Below the pieces are notes generated by a model. It made no database searches. It was given only the letters and a program-made list of their open reading frames with translations, and was not told the DNA's origin. Positions 5,200 to 5,219 of a DNA stretch of 5,219 nucleotides are shown piece after piece. A program made the position numbers and the translations under genes. Position 1 is the first letter of the stretch. Every line of letters begins with the position of its first letter. The stretch comes from a bacterium (GTDB lineage Bacteria > Spirochaetota > UBA4802 > UBA5550): positions 1 through 5,219 of the forward strand of contig JAAENB010001275.1 of assembly GCA_024224995.1 (NCBI GenBank), given 5' to 3'.

Positions 5200-5215
5200 G
5201 ACCCTGTATAGCGGG
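5200..5215. repeat. Short GC hairpin repeat, copy 2
   Basis: GACCCTGTATAGCGGG differs from the copy at 5012-5027 at three positions. Two of these are C-to-T changes in the left arm that still permit G-T pairing in RNA. The copy lies near the right window edge and may belong to a longer repeat. Confidence 0.4.
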
Positions 5216-5219
5216 GAAA

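Overview
The window looks like a bacterial chromosome, most likely a Gram-negative of the Desulfobacterota (former Deltaproteobacteria). This rests on a gammaproteobacterial-type Asd, a YhbY protein, and intergenic DNA full of palindromes and minisatellites. The lineage is inference; no rRNA or other marker gene is present.

Layout, left to right. Positions 1-135 are a perfect-to-near-perfect 9-bp tandem array that runs off the left edge and may encode the Ala-Pro tail of a truncated protein. After a non-coding stretch the base composition drops sharply, and an AT-rich block (about 255-3070) carries two P-loop ATPase genes. The first (364-1722) is a complete AAA15/AbiLi/RloA-like ABC-type ATPase with Walker A, signature-like, Walker B and H-switch motifs. 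Two bases after its stop is a 20-codon ORF with a basic start (MGRVRKEFKR) that ends abruptly; it may be the remnant of the RloB/AbiLii-type partner gene. A perfect 12-bp inverted repeat overlaps its end. The second ATPase gene (1855-3072) encodes an AAA+ (AAA_16/Orc-like) ATPase with a probable C-terminal winged helix. A 34-bp perfect palindrome follows it.

From about 3310 the composition becomes more balanced and housekeeping genes follow: asd (3324-4442; aspartate-semialdehyde dehydrogenase, catalytic Cys135), preceded by a terminator-like hairpin and a strong ribosome binding site, and yhbY (4631-4927; CRM-domain ribosome assembly factor). The last 290 bp are non-coding. They contain several small GC hairpins and a 120-bp element with 28-bp terminal inverted repeats, followed by a run of six T.

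The two ATPase genes look like an acquired, possibly defence-related, cassette inserted between host genes: they are AT-rich, each has its own upstream region, and one belongs to a family known from abortive infection systems. asd and yhbY are the resident background. No complete new multi-gene system can be shown. The most interesting points are the apparently orphaned AAA15 ATPase with a decayed partner, the uncharacterised AAA+/winged-helix ATPase beside it, and the repeat elements at both ends.
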